In this document: piece by piece, positions 25,312-33,406 of the stretch
Layout of the letters: the number at the start of each line of letters is the position of its first letter
Position numbering within the stretch: position 1 is the stretch's first letter
Origin: Rhodocyclales bacterium
GTDB taxonomy: Bacteria > Pseudomonadota > Gammaproteobacteria > Burkholderiales > Rhodocyclaceae
Reading direction: 5' to 3'
NCBI GenBank assembly: GCA_016183655.1
Contig: JACPEH010000017.1
Span: forward strand, 1 to 64,000
DNA length: 64,000 nucleotides
The notes under the pieces: generated by a model
Seen by the model: the letters and a program-made list of their open reading frames with translations, nothing else
What the model was told of the DNA's origin: nothing
Databases searched by the model: none
Program-made: the position numbers and the translations under genes

Positions 25312-27023
25312 GCCTGGCGCTCCGCAACCCAGGCGCCCAGCGCACCGGCGACCTCGTGCAGCACCCCCTCCCATTGCCGGGGATTTTGCTGGCGGAAGAT
25401 GCGCATCGACCGGTACCACGGGGAATCGCTGCGTTCGAGCAGCCAGCGCCATTCGCTCTCGGCGCGGTTGAGCAGCCACACCGGCCGGTCGAGCGCGCCG
25501 GCGAGATGGGCGGCGGCGGTATCGACGGAAATCACCAGGTCAAGGACGCACATCAGCGCCGCAGTGTCATCGAAGTCCGCCAGTTCGGCGCTCCAGTCGG
25601 CGACCCGGTTCCGTTCGAGAATCTCGCGTTGCCGCTCGTCGAGCGCCTCCTTGTTGAGGCTGACCCATGCCACATCGGCCGCCCCGAAGAGCGGTTCGAG
25701 CAGCTCCGGCGCCAACTCGAAGCTGCGCTTGTGCAGGCCGCGCTTGCCGGTCGCCCAGGCGATGCCGACTTTCAACCGGCGCTCGCCGGCCAGGCACTGC
25801 CGCCAGCGCCCGATCCGTCCCGGATCAGGCATCAGGTAGGGAAAATCGGCCGGAATCGTTTCCAGGCGCGTGTCGAATGCCAGCGGCAGACTGAGCAGCG
25901 GGCAGTGGTGGGTGTAGCCTCGTTCGTCGGGCATCTCGGCAACCACTTCGGCATACTGCGCAAAGCTGCGCCGGAACAGCGACAGCAAGGGCTTGCGCGT
26001 ATGCAGCAGGATCTTTGAAAAGCGCTTGGCAACCAGCGGCACGTAGCGCGCGAACTGGATGCCGTCGCCAAACCCTTGCTCGGCATAGATCACCAAGCCG
26101 CTGCCAGCCTCGTTGACCGGCTGCCCGGACCAGCGCGGCAGCGCCGAGGTCGGCATCTTGACCGCCCCGTCGCGTTCCTTTGAGTGCCAGCGGTATTCGT
26201 ATTCGCGCCAGCCGTCGCGGAAGCGCCCGCTGATCAGGTAGGTACAGGCAAGGCAGAAATGTGCATCGGCGTCCTCCGGATCGCGTGCCAGCAGCTGGCG
26301 GAAGATCGCCTCGGCCTCATCCTGACGGCCGAGCAGGCTGCACAGCATCGCCTTGTTACGCAGCAGTGCCGGTTCGCCGGGTGAGAGCGCCAGCGCCCGC
26401 TCGAACAACCGCATCGCCTGCTCGTAATCGCCCAGGCGCTTGCAAACGATACCGAGGCCGTTGAGTGCCTCGACGTCGTCGGGGGCAATGGCCAGCGCCG
26501 TCTCGAAACTGCGCGTGGCGTCGGCCTCCCAACCGGCATCGGCGAAGGCCTCGGCCATGCCGACATAGGCGCGGACATGGTGCGGATCGATCTTCAGCAG
26601 GCGTTCGTAGCAACCGAGTGCGCCTGCAACATCCCCCTGTTGCAGGCAGGCCGCCGCCAGTTCGTCAAGCGTCTCGACGACCTCACCGCCGACCGCCAAG
26701 GCCTTGGCGAAATAGTCGCGCGCGGCCGCAACATCGCCGAGACGAAGCTTGACCAGCCCGAGGTTGTGGAACAACTCGCGCGACGGCGGAGCGATCGCCA
26801 GCGCCGTCTCGTAACATGTTTCGGCCTCGCGATAACGCCCTTCGTGCTGGAACAGGTAGCCGAGCAGGCAGCGCAATTCGTAGGCCTCAGGAACCTTTTC
26901 CAGATACGCGGCCAGTAGACCTCTCGCCTCCGCCGGTCGCCCCTCGGCCAGACAGGCGCGCGCGGCGCGCTCGACCTCGCGCGGGCCGCACCCGTCCCCC
27001 CCGTTGTCAGCCTGAACGGCCAT
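25308..27023 (-). CDS. TPR protein with GT9-like glycosyltransferase domain
   Basis: The 571-residue protein has about seven N-terminal TPR units (1-270) and a C-terminal GT-B, GT9/heptosyltransferase-like domain (about 305-560). The latter is marked by VIYAEQGFGDGIQFARYVP, VGIAWATG, LVISVDTAAAHLAGALDRPVW and RSDSPWYRSMRIFRQ. Proteins of this architecture are common in betaproteobacterial flagellar glycosylation regions, and the TPRs may bind flagellin or a chaperone. It is a paralogue of the next gene upstream and overlaps the GT41-type gene by 4 bp. GGAG precedes the ATG. Confidence 0.78.
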   Translation of the reverse strand: MAVQADNGGDGCGPREVERAARACLAEGRPAEARGLLAAYLEKVPEAYELRCLLGYLFQHEGRYREAETCYETALAIAPPSRELFHNLGLVKLRLGDVAAARDYFAKALAVGGEVVETLDELAAACLQQGDVAGALGCYERLLKIDPHHVRAYVGMAEAFADAGWEADATRSFETALAIAPDDVEALNGLGIVCKRLGDYEQAMRLFERALALSPGEPALLRNKAMLCSLLGRQDEAEAIFRQLLARDPEDADAHFCLACTYLISGRFRDGWREYEYRWHSKERDGAVKMPTSALPRWSGQPVNEAGSGLVIYAEQGFGDGIQFARYVPLVAKRFSKILLHTRKPLLSLFRRSFAQYAEVVAEMPDERGYTHHCPLLSLPLAFDTRLETIPADFPYLMPDPGRIGRWRQCLAGERRLKVGIAWATGKRGLHKRSFELAPELLEPLFGAADVAWVSLNKEALDERQREILERNRVADWSAELADFDDTAALMCVLDLVISVDTAAAHLAGALDRPVWLLNRAESEWRWLLERSDSPWYRSMRIFRQQNPRQWEGVLHEVAGALGAWVAERQA

Positions 27024-27102
27024 TGCTCCTTGCCCCTCGTTCGGTCGCTTGCGGCAAGGCGCTACGACAGTTTCGGAAACCGGGCCACACTTCCGCCACC
27101 GC

Positions 27103-29730
27103 TCAGTAGCGCCGCTTGTGGACCCGCCAGACGATCCGCGTCTGTTCGACGACGTTGTTGAAATCGTCGATCGCCTGCATCACCTCCGTCTCGCTCATCC
27201 GCCCCGAATTCAATGCCTCCCGCCAGCGCGGCATCAGATCGTGAACGACCGATTCGACCTCGAAGTCGACGCCGAGAATGTCTCCAAGCGGGGTATTGGC
27301 GGCACCGACCGCGGCCCACTCCCGGTTCAGCCGCCGATTGAAGAGATTCAGCATGCCGCCGGTGATCGGCCGAACATGCGTCGGATCGCCGATAAAAAAA
27401 TCGCTGCGCGGATGAGGCACGGCGATGTCGATGCGCGCACCATCGCTGCAGACGCGCCACAGCTCCCTGACGATGGCGAGAAAGGCGTCCGGGCTCTGGC
27501 CGAGGTGTTCGAGCACATGCGTGAGCTTGACTTCGTTAACCGAGTCGTCGCCCCACGGCCATGGCGTCTGTTCGAGGTTCACCACCAGATCCGGGGCGCA
27601 GGCGGCGACGCAGTCGACGTTGACAAAGCCGGCCTCCTTGCGGTTGCCGCAGCCGAGATTCAGCTTGAGCTTGCGGCCAGCCTCGACAACGTCCGGAAGC
27701 GCAGCGACTGCCGGCCGTTCCGCAGCTGGCGCCGTTCCGTCGCACCAGGCCCGGAGCGCCTCCGCGGCAGCGGCGACGACCGGCGACCATTGGCCGAAAC
27801 TGCTCTGGCGGAAAATGCGCATGGCCGGATACCAAGGGCTGTCGCTGCGGTCTAGCAACCACCGCCAGTCGGTGTCGAAGCGATCGAGCAGCCATACCGG
27901 CACACCCATCGCCCCCGCGAGGTGCGGCACCGAGGTATCCACGCTGACGACCAGGTCGAGGTTGGCGATGAGCGCTGCAGTATCGGCAAAATCCTCGACG
28001 TCGCCCATCGGGTCGACGATGCGCGCCTGCCAGCCGGCCTCGGCGATCTCCGCTTCCGCCCGCCCCTTCTGCAAGGACACCCAGCTGACGCCGGCGATGT
28101 CGAACAGCGGCGCCAGCTGGGTCAGGCGCATTGTCCGGAAACGGTGATAGACGTAGGTTTCGCCGCTGGCCCAGACGATGCCCACCTTCTTCCCGGGAAG
28201 CTTGCCGAGACGGGCCGCCCAGCGCTCGACGAGCTCCCGGTCGGGCACGATATAGGGAATCTGCGCCGGAATGCTTTCCAGGGTGGTGCCCATGCGGCCG
28301 GGTAGCGACAGCAGCGCCGCGTGACAGTCGATCGACAATGTGTCGAGCTGCACCGTCGGCGGCAGGATCTCGACCCCCCAGCGCGCGGCACAATTTGCGA
28401 ACAGGCGGAACAGCGGCGTGACGCTCCAGAAAAGGATGCGGGCCTGCGGATGGCGCTCGCGCAACAGCGGCAGATAACGCGCGAACTGCAGATTGTCGCC
28501 CATGCCCTGCTCGGCATAGACGAGTAGGGTACGCCCCGCCAGCGGCTCGCCCAGCCACTCCGGCTGCTTGAATTTCGGCCGCTTCGCGCTGATTTCCGGC
28601 ATCGCCCAGCGACTCTCGTAATGCGGCCACCCCGCCTGAAAATCGCCGCGCAGAAGCAGCAGGATGCCGAGATTGAGATCCGCCTCGCGATATTCCGGCT
28701 GCAGGCGCAAAGCCTGCCGGTAGGCGTGCTCCGCCTCGCCGAGGCGCTGCAGGCGCAAATAGACATTGCCGAGATTGTTCCAGGCCTCATGGGAATCGGG
28801 GTTCAGTTCGAGTGCCTTGCGGAAGCTCTCGACCGCCGCCTCCATCGCTCCCTGCTTGATGCGACAACTGCCCAGATTGGTATATGCGGCATCCAGATTC
28901 GGCGCAATGTCCAGCGCCCGCTGGAAGCACTCGGCGGCTGCCGCTTCGTCGCTCGGCTGCAGAAGCAGCCCGAGATTGTTGTGCGCTTCGGCAAGGTCGG
29001 GGCGCAAGGCGATCGCCTTGCGGTAATACCTCGTCGCCGTCTCGATGTCGCCGCGCGCACGATGGCTGTTGCCGAGGTGGAAACAGGCCATCGCGTCGTC
29101 GGGGTCGATCCGCTCCGCCCGGCAAAGCTCGTCGAAGGCATCCTCCTCGCGGCTGAGATCCTCCAGCGCCAGGCCAAGATTGACATGGACGTCGGCGGTG
29201 CTCAGTCCAAGCGAGATCGCCTTGCGGAATTCGCGGACGGCCAGCTCCGCGTCGCCTGCGGCGCGAGCCAGTTCGCCGCGCAAGGCGCATACGTCGGGGA
29301 GATCGGCCAGCGCGACCGGCAGCCGCCCGAGCGCGCTGCGCGCCTCGTCGATACGCTTCAGCCGCAACAAGGCCAGCGCGTGGTTGAAAACCGCGTCGGC
29401 ATTACCGGCGTCCACCGCCACCGCCAGCCGGTAGCAGGCTTCCGCCTCCGGCCACTTGCCCTTGGCGGCCAACATCACGCCGAGATCGTTGTGGTAGCGG
29501 GATTGTGCTGGATTGATGGCAACCAGGCGGCGGAGGCAGGCAGCCGCCTCCTCGGGCCTGCCGCGGCCATGCAGCACCTGCGCCAGCAGGTAGAGGGAAA
29601 TCTCATTGTCGGGTTCCTGCTGCAGCAGATGCTGGCAAGCAGTTTCGGCGCCGGCCAGATCGCCCCGCTGGAACAGATTGACGGCATCATTGAACGTCTC
29701 TTGCCAACGACCGACAACATCATGATTCAT
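27103..29730 (-). CDS. TPR - GT9-like glycosyltransferase - methyltransferase fusion
   Basis: An 875-residue protein in three parts: about ten TPR units (1-370), a GT9-like domain (about 400-660: LLVYAEQGMGDNLQFARYLP, VGIVWASG, LVVSVDTSVPHLAGAMGVPVW, RSDSPWYPAMRIFRQ), and a C-terminal class I methyltransferase (motif I LNLGCGNRKEAGFVNVDC near residue 690, VKLTHVLEHLGQSPDAF). The middle domain is clearly homologous to the neighbouring 571-residue protein, implying tandem duplication with gain or loss of the methyltransferase. The ATG at 29730 has GGGA 9 nt upstream. An in-frame GTG at 29754 lacks a ribosome site. It is divergent from fliC. Confidence 0.78.
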   Translation of the reverse strand: MNHDVVGRWQETFNDAVNLFQRGDLAGAETACQHLLQQEPDNEISLYLLAQVLHGRGRPEEAAACLRRLVAINPAQSRYHNDLGVMLAAKGKWPEAEACYRLAVAVDAGNADAVFNHALALLRLKRIDEARSALGRLPVALADLPDVCALRGELARAAGDAELAVREFRKAISLGLSTADVHVNLGLALEDLSREEDAFDELCRAERIDPDDAMACFHLGNSHRARGDIETATRYYRKAIALRPDLAEAHNNLGLLLQPSDEAAAAECFQRALDIAPNLDAAYTNLGSCRIKQGAMEAAVESFRKALELNPDSHEAWNNLGNVYLRLQRLGEAEHAYRQALRLQPEYREADLNLGILLLLRGDFQAGWPHYESRWAMPEISAKRPKFKQPEWLGEPLAGRTLLVYAEQGMGDNLQFARYLPLLRERHPQARILFWSVTPLFRLFANCAARWGVEILPPTVQLDTLSIDCHAALLSLPGRMGTTLESIPAQIPYIVPDRELVERWAARLGKLPGKKVGIVWASGETYVYHRFRTMRLTQLAPLFDIAGVSWVSLQKGRAEAEIAEAGWQARIVDPMGDVEDFADTAALIANLDLVVSVDTSVPHLAGAMGVPVWLLDRFDTDWRWLLDRSDSPWYPAMRIFRQSSFGQWSPVVAAAAEALRAWCDGTAPAAERPAVAALPDVVEAGRKLKLNLGCGNRKEAGFVNVDCVAACAPDLVVNLEQTPWPWGDDSVNEVKLTHVLEHLGQSPDAFLAIVRELWRVCSDGARIDIAVPHPRSDFFIGDPTHVRPITGGMLNLFNRRLNREWAAVGAANTPLGDILGVDFEVESVVHDLMPRWREALNSGRMSETEVMQAIDDFNNVVEQTRIVWRVHKRRY

Positions 29731-29803
29731 ATGATTTTTTCCGGGAAACAGCACTGAAAGATAGGCGCCCAGAAGTCTAGCACAGGGTTTTTTCGATAAG
29801 CGC

Positions 29804-29831
29804 TAAAGTTTTCTCGACTGGCTGCCGTCAA
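29804..29831 (+). promoter_or_regulatory. Sigma-28 (FliA) promoter of fliC
   Basis: TAAAGTTT (29804-29811, exact -35 consensus) and GCCGTCAA (29824-29831, 6 of 8 to GCCGATAA) are separated by 12 bp, one more than the E. coli optimum. It lies about 90 bp upstream of the fliC ATG. Expected to be active only after hook completion and FlgM export. Confidence 0.85.
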
Positions 29832-29919
29832 TGGATCTAAGGGCGCGAAAGGCCCGTGTGTCGGATGCCGAAAATCGGCCCAAGCCAATCAACCAGTCAA
29901 TGCTCGAAGGAGATACAAA

Positions 29920-30711
29920 ATGGCACAGGTTATCAACACCAACGTGATGTCGCTCAACGCCCAGCGCAATCTGAACTACAACAGCCAGGGCCTTAGCACC
30001 GCGCTGCAGCGACTGTCGTCCGGCCTGCGCGTCAATAGCGCCAAGGACGACGCCGCCGGTCTGGCCGTCGCGCAAAAGATGGAATCGCAAGCCCGCGGCA
30101 TGACCGTCGCCATGCGCAACGCTTCGGACGGCATCTCCTACGCGCAGACTGCCGACACCGCGCTGGCCACCGTCGCCGACCAGCTGCAGCGGATGCGCGA
30201 ACTGGCCACCCAGTCGCTGAACGGCACACTGTCCGATACCGAGCGTTCGAAGATCGACACCGAATACAGCGCGCTGCAGGCGGAAGCCTCCCGCATCCAG
30301 AGCGTCGCCAAGCTGAACGGCCAGAGCGTGTTCGCCACCTTCAGCTTCCAGGTCGGCGCCGACGCCGGTGACTCGATCTCCGGCACCTTCACCAGCGTCA
30401 GCGTGACCGGCACCTCGGTGACCACCACCGGCGGCGCCTCGACCGCTCTCGCCAGCATCGACGCCTGGCTGGGCAGCGTCGCCACCAACCGCGCCTCGGT
30501 CGGCGGCACGCAGAGCCGGCTGAGCTTCACGATCAGCTATCTGCAAGGCGCCGTCGAGAACCAGACCGCCGCCCGCAGCCGCATCATGGACGCCGACTTC
30601 GCGGCCGAGACCGCCAACCTCGCGCGCGCCCAGATTCTGCAACAAGCGGGTACGGCGATGGTCTCGCAAGCCAACGCGATTCCGCAGAACGTGCTGTCGC
30701 TGCTCCGATAA
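29920..30711 (+). CDS. fliC: Flagellin
   Basis: A short 263-residue flagellin made almost only of the conserved D0/D1 domains. The N-terminus MAQVINTNVMSLNAQRNLNY and SSGLRVNSAKDDAAG, the TLR5-type LQRMRELATQS (89-99), and C-terminal SRIMDADFAAETANLARAQI and IPQNVLSLLR are all present. The variable domain is reduced to about residues 140-200 and is Ser/Thr-rich (about 15 Ser/Thr between 152 and 179), matching surface-exposed O-glycosylation targets. A good GAAGGAG ribosome site precedes the ATG and a sigma-28 promoter lies upstream. The adjoining glycosylation island is most simply explained by modification of this protein. Confidence 0.97.
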   Translation: MAQVINTNVMSLNAQRNLNYNSQGLSTALQRLSSGLRVNSAKDDAAGLAVAQKMESQARGMTVAMRNASDGISYAQTADTALATVADQLQRMRELATQSLNGTLSDTERSKIDTEYSALQAEASRIQSVAKLNGQSVFATFSFQVGADAGDSISGTFTSVSVTGTSVTTTGGASTALASIDAWLGSVATNRASVGGTQSRLSFTISYLQGAVENQTAARSRIMDADFAAETANLARAQILQQAGTAMVSQANAIPQNVLSLLR

Positions 30712-30737
30712 GCCGCGGAATTAACCCTGTGTAGCTG

Positions 30738-30768
30738 GAGCCGGTGCGGGGACACCCTGCACCGGCTC
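30738..30768 (+). terminator. Strong hairpin after fliC without U-run
   Basis: GAGCCGGTGC and GCACCGGCTC form a perfect 10-bp stem with an inner GGG/CCC extension. The sequence after it (AGTCACGGGATAAG) has no T-tract. It may be an mRNA-stabilising or attenuating element that keeps fliC mRNA more abundant than flaG-fliD. A classical intrinsic terminator is not supported. Confidence 0.6.
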
Positions 30769-30794
30769 AGTCACGGGATAAGAAGGAGTACATC

Positions 30795-31184
30795 ATGTCG
30801 ATTTCTTCCGTTGGCGGCCCCCAACCCGGTGCGACGATCGCCCCCCCACCCATCGCCGCGCAGCCAGGCAAAATTGCCGGCAATGAAACGCCGCCGACCG
30901 CCGCGCAGACTCCGGTCGCGGTCGCGCCGGTAGCGAAAGTCTACGAAAGCGCGCGGTCGAGTGCAGAGGAAGTGGAATCCGCAGTCAAAAAGGTGCAGAA
31001 TTTCGTAAGCGCGAAAGCTGCCGATATACAGTTTTCGATTGATGAAGACATCGGCGTCACGGTGGTCAAGGTCGTCGACCGGGGGACGAAGGAAGTTATC
31101 CGCCAAATCCCGTCGGAAGAGATGCTGGAAATCGCCAAGGCGCTGGACAAACTGCAGGGGCTTCTGGTCAAGCAACAGGCCTGA
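30795..31184 (+). CDS. flaG: FlaG family protein
   Basis: The 129-residue protein has a Pro/Ala-rich N-terminus and a conserved C-terminal FlaG core: NFVSAKAADIQFSIDEDIGV, VVKVVDRGTKEVIRQIP and EEMLEIAKALDKLQGLLVKQ. FlaG lies between fliC and fliD in many polar flagellates and influences filament length; the mechanism is not settled. AGAAGGAG precedes the ATG. It is followed 29 bp later by fliD. Confidence 0.92.
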   Translation: MSISSVGGPQPGATIAPPPIAAQPGKIAGNETPPTAAQTPVAVAPVAKVYESARSSAEEVESAVKKVQNFVSAKAADIQFSIDEDIGVTVVKVVDRGTKEVIRQIPSEEMLEIAKALDKLQGLLVKQQA

Positions 31185-31213
31185 ACCGCACTCGCAGCAG
31201 CAAGGAGTGAATC

Positions 31214-32581
31214 ATGGCCATAACCTCGCTCGGAGTCGGCTCCGGCCTCGATGCCGAAGGCATTGTCACGAAGCTGATGGCGTTGGAGCGGCAACCTTTA
31301 ACGCTCCTGCAGACGCGGCAGACCGACTTCAACAACAAGCTGTCGGCCGTCGGCAAGATCAAAAGTGCGATCGCCGCGTTGCAGTCGGCGGCATCGGCGA
31401 TGTCGACCACCAGCAAGCTGTATTCGTTCAAGGGTGTCGTCGCCGACACGACGATCGCCTCCGCGACGACCACCAGCAGCGCCTCCGCCGGCGTCTACAG
31501 CCTGGAAGTCGAGCGCCTCGCCGGCACCCACAAGCTGCTTTCGTCGGCCTCCCCCGACACGTCCACCGGCGGCACGCTGACTTTTGAGGTCGGCAGCACG
31601 GTCGGCGGCGTCTTCACCGCCAAGAGCGGCACCTCGGCAGTTGGTGTCACGGTCAGTGCCGGCGCCACGCTGTCCCAGGTGCGCGACGCAATCAACGGTT
31701 CCGGCGCAAACGTCACTGCGACCATCGTCAACGGCGCCAGCGGCGAGCAATTGGTGGTCACCAGCAAATACTCCGGGGAAACCGGGCAGATCCGTATCAC
31801 CGCGTCCGCCGGACTCGGGAGTTTCAGTTACGACCCGGTCACCGCAACCGGCGGCCTGACGCAGAAGGACGCCGGACAGGATGCGATCGTCCGCATCGAT
31901 GGCATCCTGATCAAGGACACCACGTCGAATACGGTCACCGATGCGATTACCGGCGTTACCCTGAACCTGACCAAGACGAACCTCGGTTCCCCGACGCAGC
32001 TGAGTATCAGCAACGACACCTCGAACCTGACGAGCAAGGTGGAAGCCTTCGTCAAGGCCTTCAACGAGCTGAATACGACGGCGAAGGACCTCACCAAGTA
32101 CGACGCGACAACCAAGAAAGCCGGCGTACTCAACGGCGACTCGATGGTCAGCAGCGTGCTCGGCCAGCTCCGGGATGCGCTCTACAATGTTCCCGCGGGC
32201 GCCAGCAGCGACTACCAGCGACTGAGCGACCTCGGCGTCAGCATCCAGACCGACGGCTCCTTGAAAATCGACTCGACCGTGCTGCAGTCGGCCGTCACGA
32301 CCAAATGGTCGGCGGTGGCGACGACCGTCGCTGCCTACGGTACGACATTCGACACGCTGACGACAGCTATGAACGGCACCGACGGCATCGTCACGTCGCG
32401 CACGGACGGCATCAATGCCAACATCAAGACTCTGGGAAGCCGTTCCGACGAGCTATCCCGCCGGCTGGAGGCAGTTGAAAAGCGCTACCGTGCCCAATTT
32501 TCCGCGCTCGACGCGCTGATGGGAAAGATGCAGACCACCTCCAGTTATCTGTCGCAACAACTCGCCTCGCTGCGCACTTAA
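31214..32581 (+). CDS. fliD: Flagellar filament cap protein
   Basis: A 455-residue FliD/HAP2. The N-terminal cap part ITSLGVGSGLDAEGIVTKLM and LMALERQPLTLLQTRQTDF and C-terminal coiled-coil segments (LSRRLEAVEKRYRAQFSALD, SSYLSQQLASL) are typical. The middle is low-complexity Thr/Ser/Ala-rich, as in other caps. FliD forms the pentameric or hexameric cap that folds flagellin at the filament tip. AGGAG precedes the start. Operon with flaG, fliS and fliT. Confidence 0.95.
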   Translation: MAITSLGVGSGLDAEGIVTKLMALERQPLTLLQTRQTDFNNKLSAVGKIKSAIAALQSAASAMSTTSKLYSFKGVVADTTIASATTTSSASAGVYSLEVERLAGTHKLLSSASPDTSTGGTLTFEVGSTVGGVFTAKSGTSAVGVTVSAGATLSQVRDAINGSGANVTATIVNGASGEQLVVTSKYSGETGQIRITASAGLGSFSYDPVTATGGLTQKDAGQDAIVRIDGILIKDTTSNTVTDAITGVTLNLTKTNLGSPTQLSISNDTSNLTSKVEAFVKAFNELNTTAKDLTKYDATTKKAGVLNGDSMVSSVLGQLRDALYNVPAGASSDYQRLSDLGVSIQTDGSLKIDSTVLQSAVTTKWSAVATTVAAYGTTFDTLTTAMNGTDGIVTSRTDGINANIKTLGSRSDELSRRLEAVEKRYRAQFSALDALMGKMQTTSSYLSQQLASLRT

Positions 32582-32605
32582 GTCGCTGCGAAAGGGAAGG
32601 AATTC

Positions 32606-33034
32606 ATGTTCGGCTCACCCACCAACCCGGTTAACGCCTACAAGACTGTCGGAATTGAAACAGCAGTACAGGGCGCAAGCCCGCACCAGTTGATCATATT
32701 GCTGTTCGAAGGCGCCAAGCAGGCGACCATCCTCGCCCAGGCGCACCTGCAGAAAGGCGAGGTCGGGGAAAAGGGGCTCGCCATTTCGAAGGCGATCGAT
32801 ATCATCCTGAACGGTTTACGGGTCAGCCTGAACACCGACGAAGGCGGGGAACTGGCGCAGAACCTATACGCGCTGTACGACTACATGGGACGCCGCCTGT
32901 TGCATGCCAACCTCCACAACGATGCAGCGGCGCTCGATGAAGTCCTGGGGCTTCTATCGGAAATCCAGGGAGCCTGGATTGCCATCGGCGACGAAGTCGA
33001 GGCCAAGGGAACAACCTCAGGCGCCGCCGCATGA
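32606..33034 (+). CDS. fliS: Flagellin export chaperone
   Basis: A 142-residue FliS. It contains NAYKTVGIETAVQGASPHQL and LILLFEGAKQA-type helices, then NLYALYDYMGRRLLHANLHND, conserved in the four-helix FliS fold. It binds the flagellin C-terminus to prevent polymerisation in the cytoplasm and delivers it to FlhA. A GGGAAGGA ribosome site precedes the start. It overlaps fliT by 4 bp (ATGA). Confidence 0.95.
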   Translation: MFGSPTNPVNAYKTVGIETAVQGASPHQLIILLFEGAKQATILAQAHLQKGEVGEKGLAISKAIDIILNGLRVSLNTDEGGELAQNLYALYDYMGRRLLHANLHNDAAALDEVLGLLSEIQGAWIAIGDEVEAKGTTSGAAA

Positions 33035-33348
33035 CCGCCATGCTGGCGACCCTTCGTCAACTGAAGGAATGCCATCAGCGCCTGGCGGCGCAAACCGAAG
33101 TGTTGAACTGGGAGGGCGTACTGAGCGAATGGCAGAACGCCGACAAGCTGTTCGCCGACCTCCGATCGGAAACGGTTGAGTCACTGCCGGCTGAGCAAAA
33201 AGAGGAAGCCCGCATTCTGATGGAGGAGGTCCTGGCAACGGAGCAAGCGATGGTCGCCAGGATCAAGCCGTGGATGGAGCAGGTGCGGCCGATGCTCGAG
33301 AGTTTTGCGCACAACCGCATTTCCCTGCCCAAAGATTCGGCCACGTAA
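33031..33348 (+). CDS. fliT: FliT-like flagellar chaperone
   Basis: A small (105-residue) helical protein. The position directly after fliS with an ATGA overlap, its size and the all-helical composition (LATLRQLKECHQRLAAQTEV, a terminal helix with MEQVRPMLESFAHNR) match FliT, the chaperone for the cap protein FliD. Sequence conservation of FliT is poor, so the call rests mainly on context. Confidence 0.75.
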   Translation: MTAMLATLRQLKECHQRLAAQTEVLNWEGVLSEWQNADKLFADLRSETVESLPAEQKEEARILMEEVLATEQAMVARIKPWMEQVRPMLESFAHNRISLPKDSAT

Positions 33349-33406
33349 CGGCCGTCGCGCCACGTGAACCGACGGATTCAGACCGTAGGCATCAGCCGAG
33401 ATTGAG

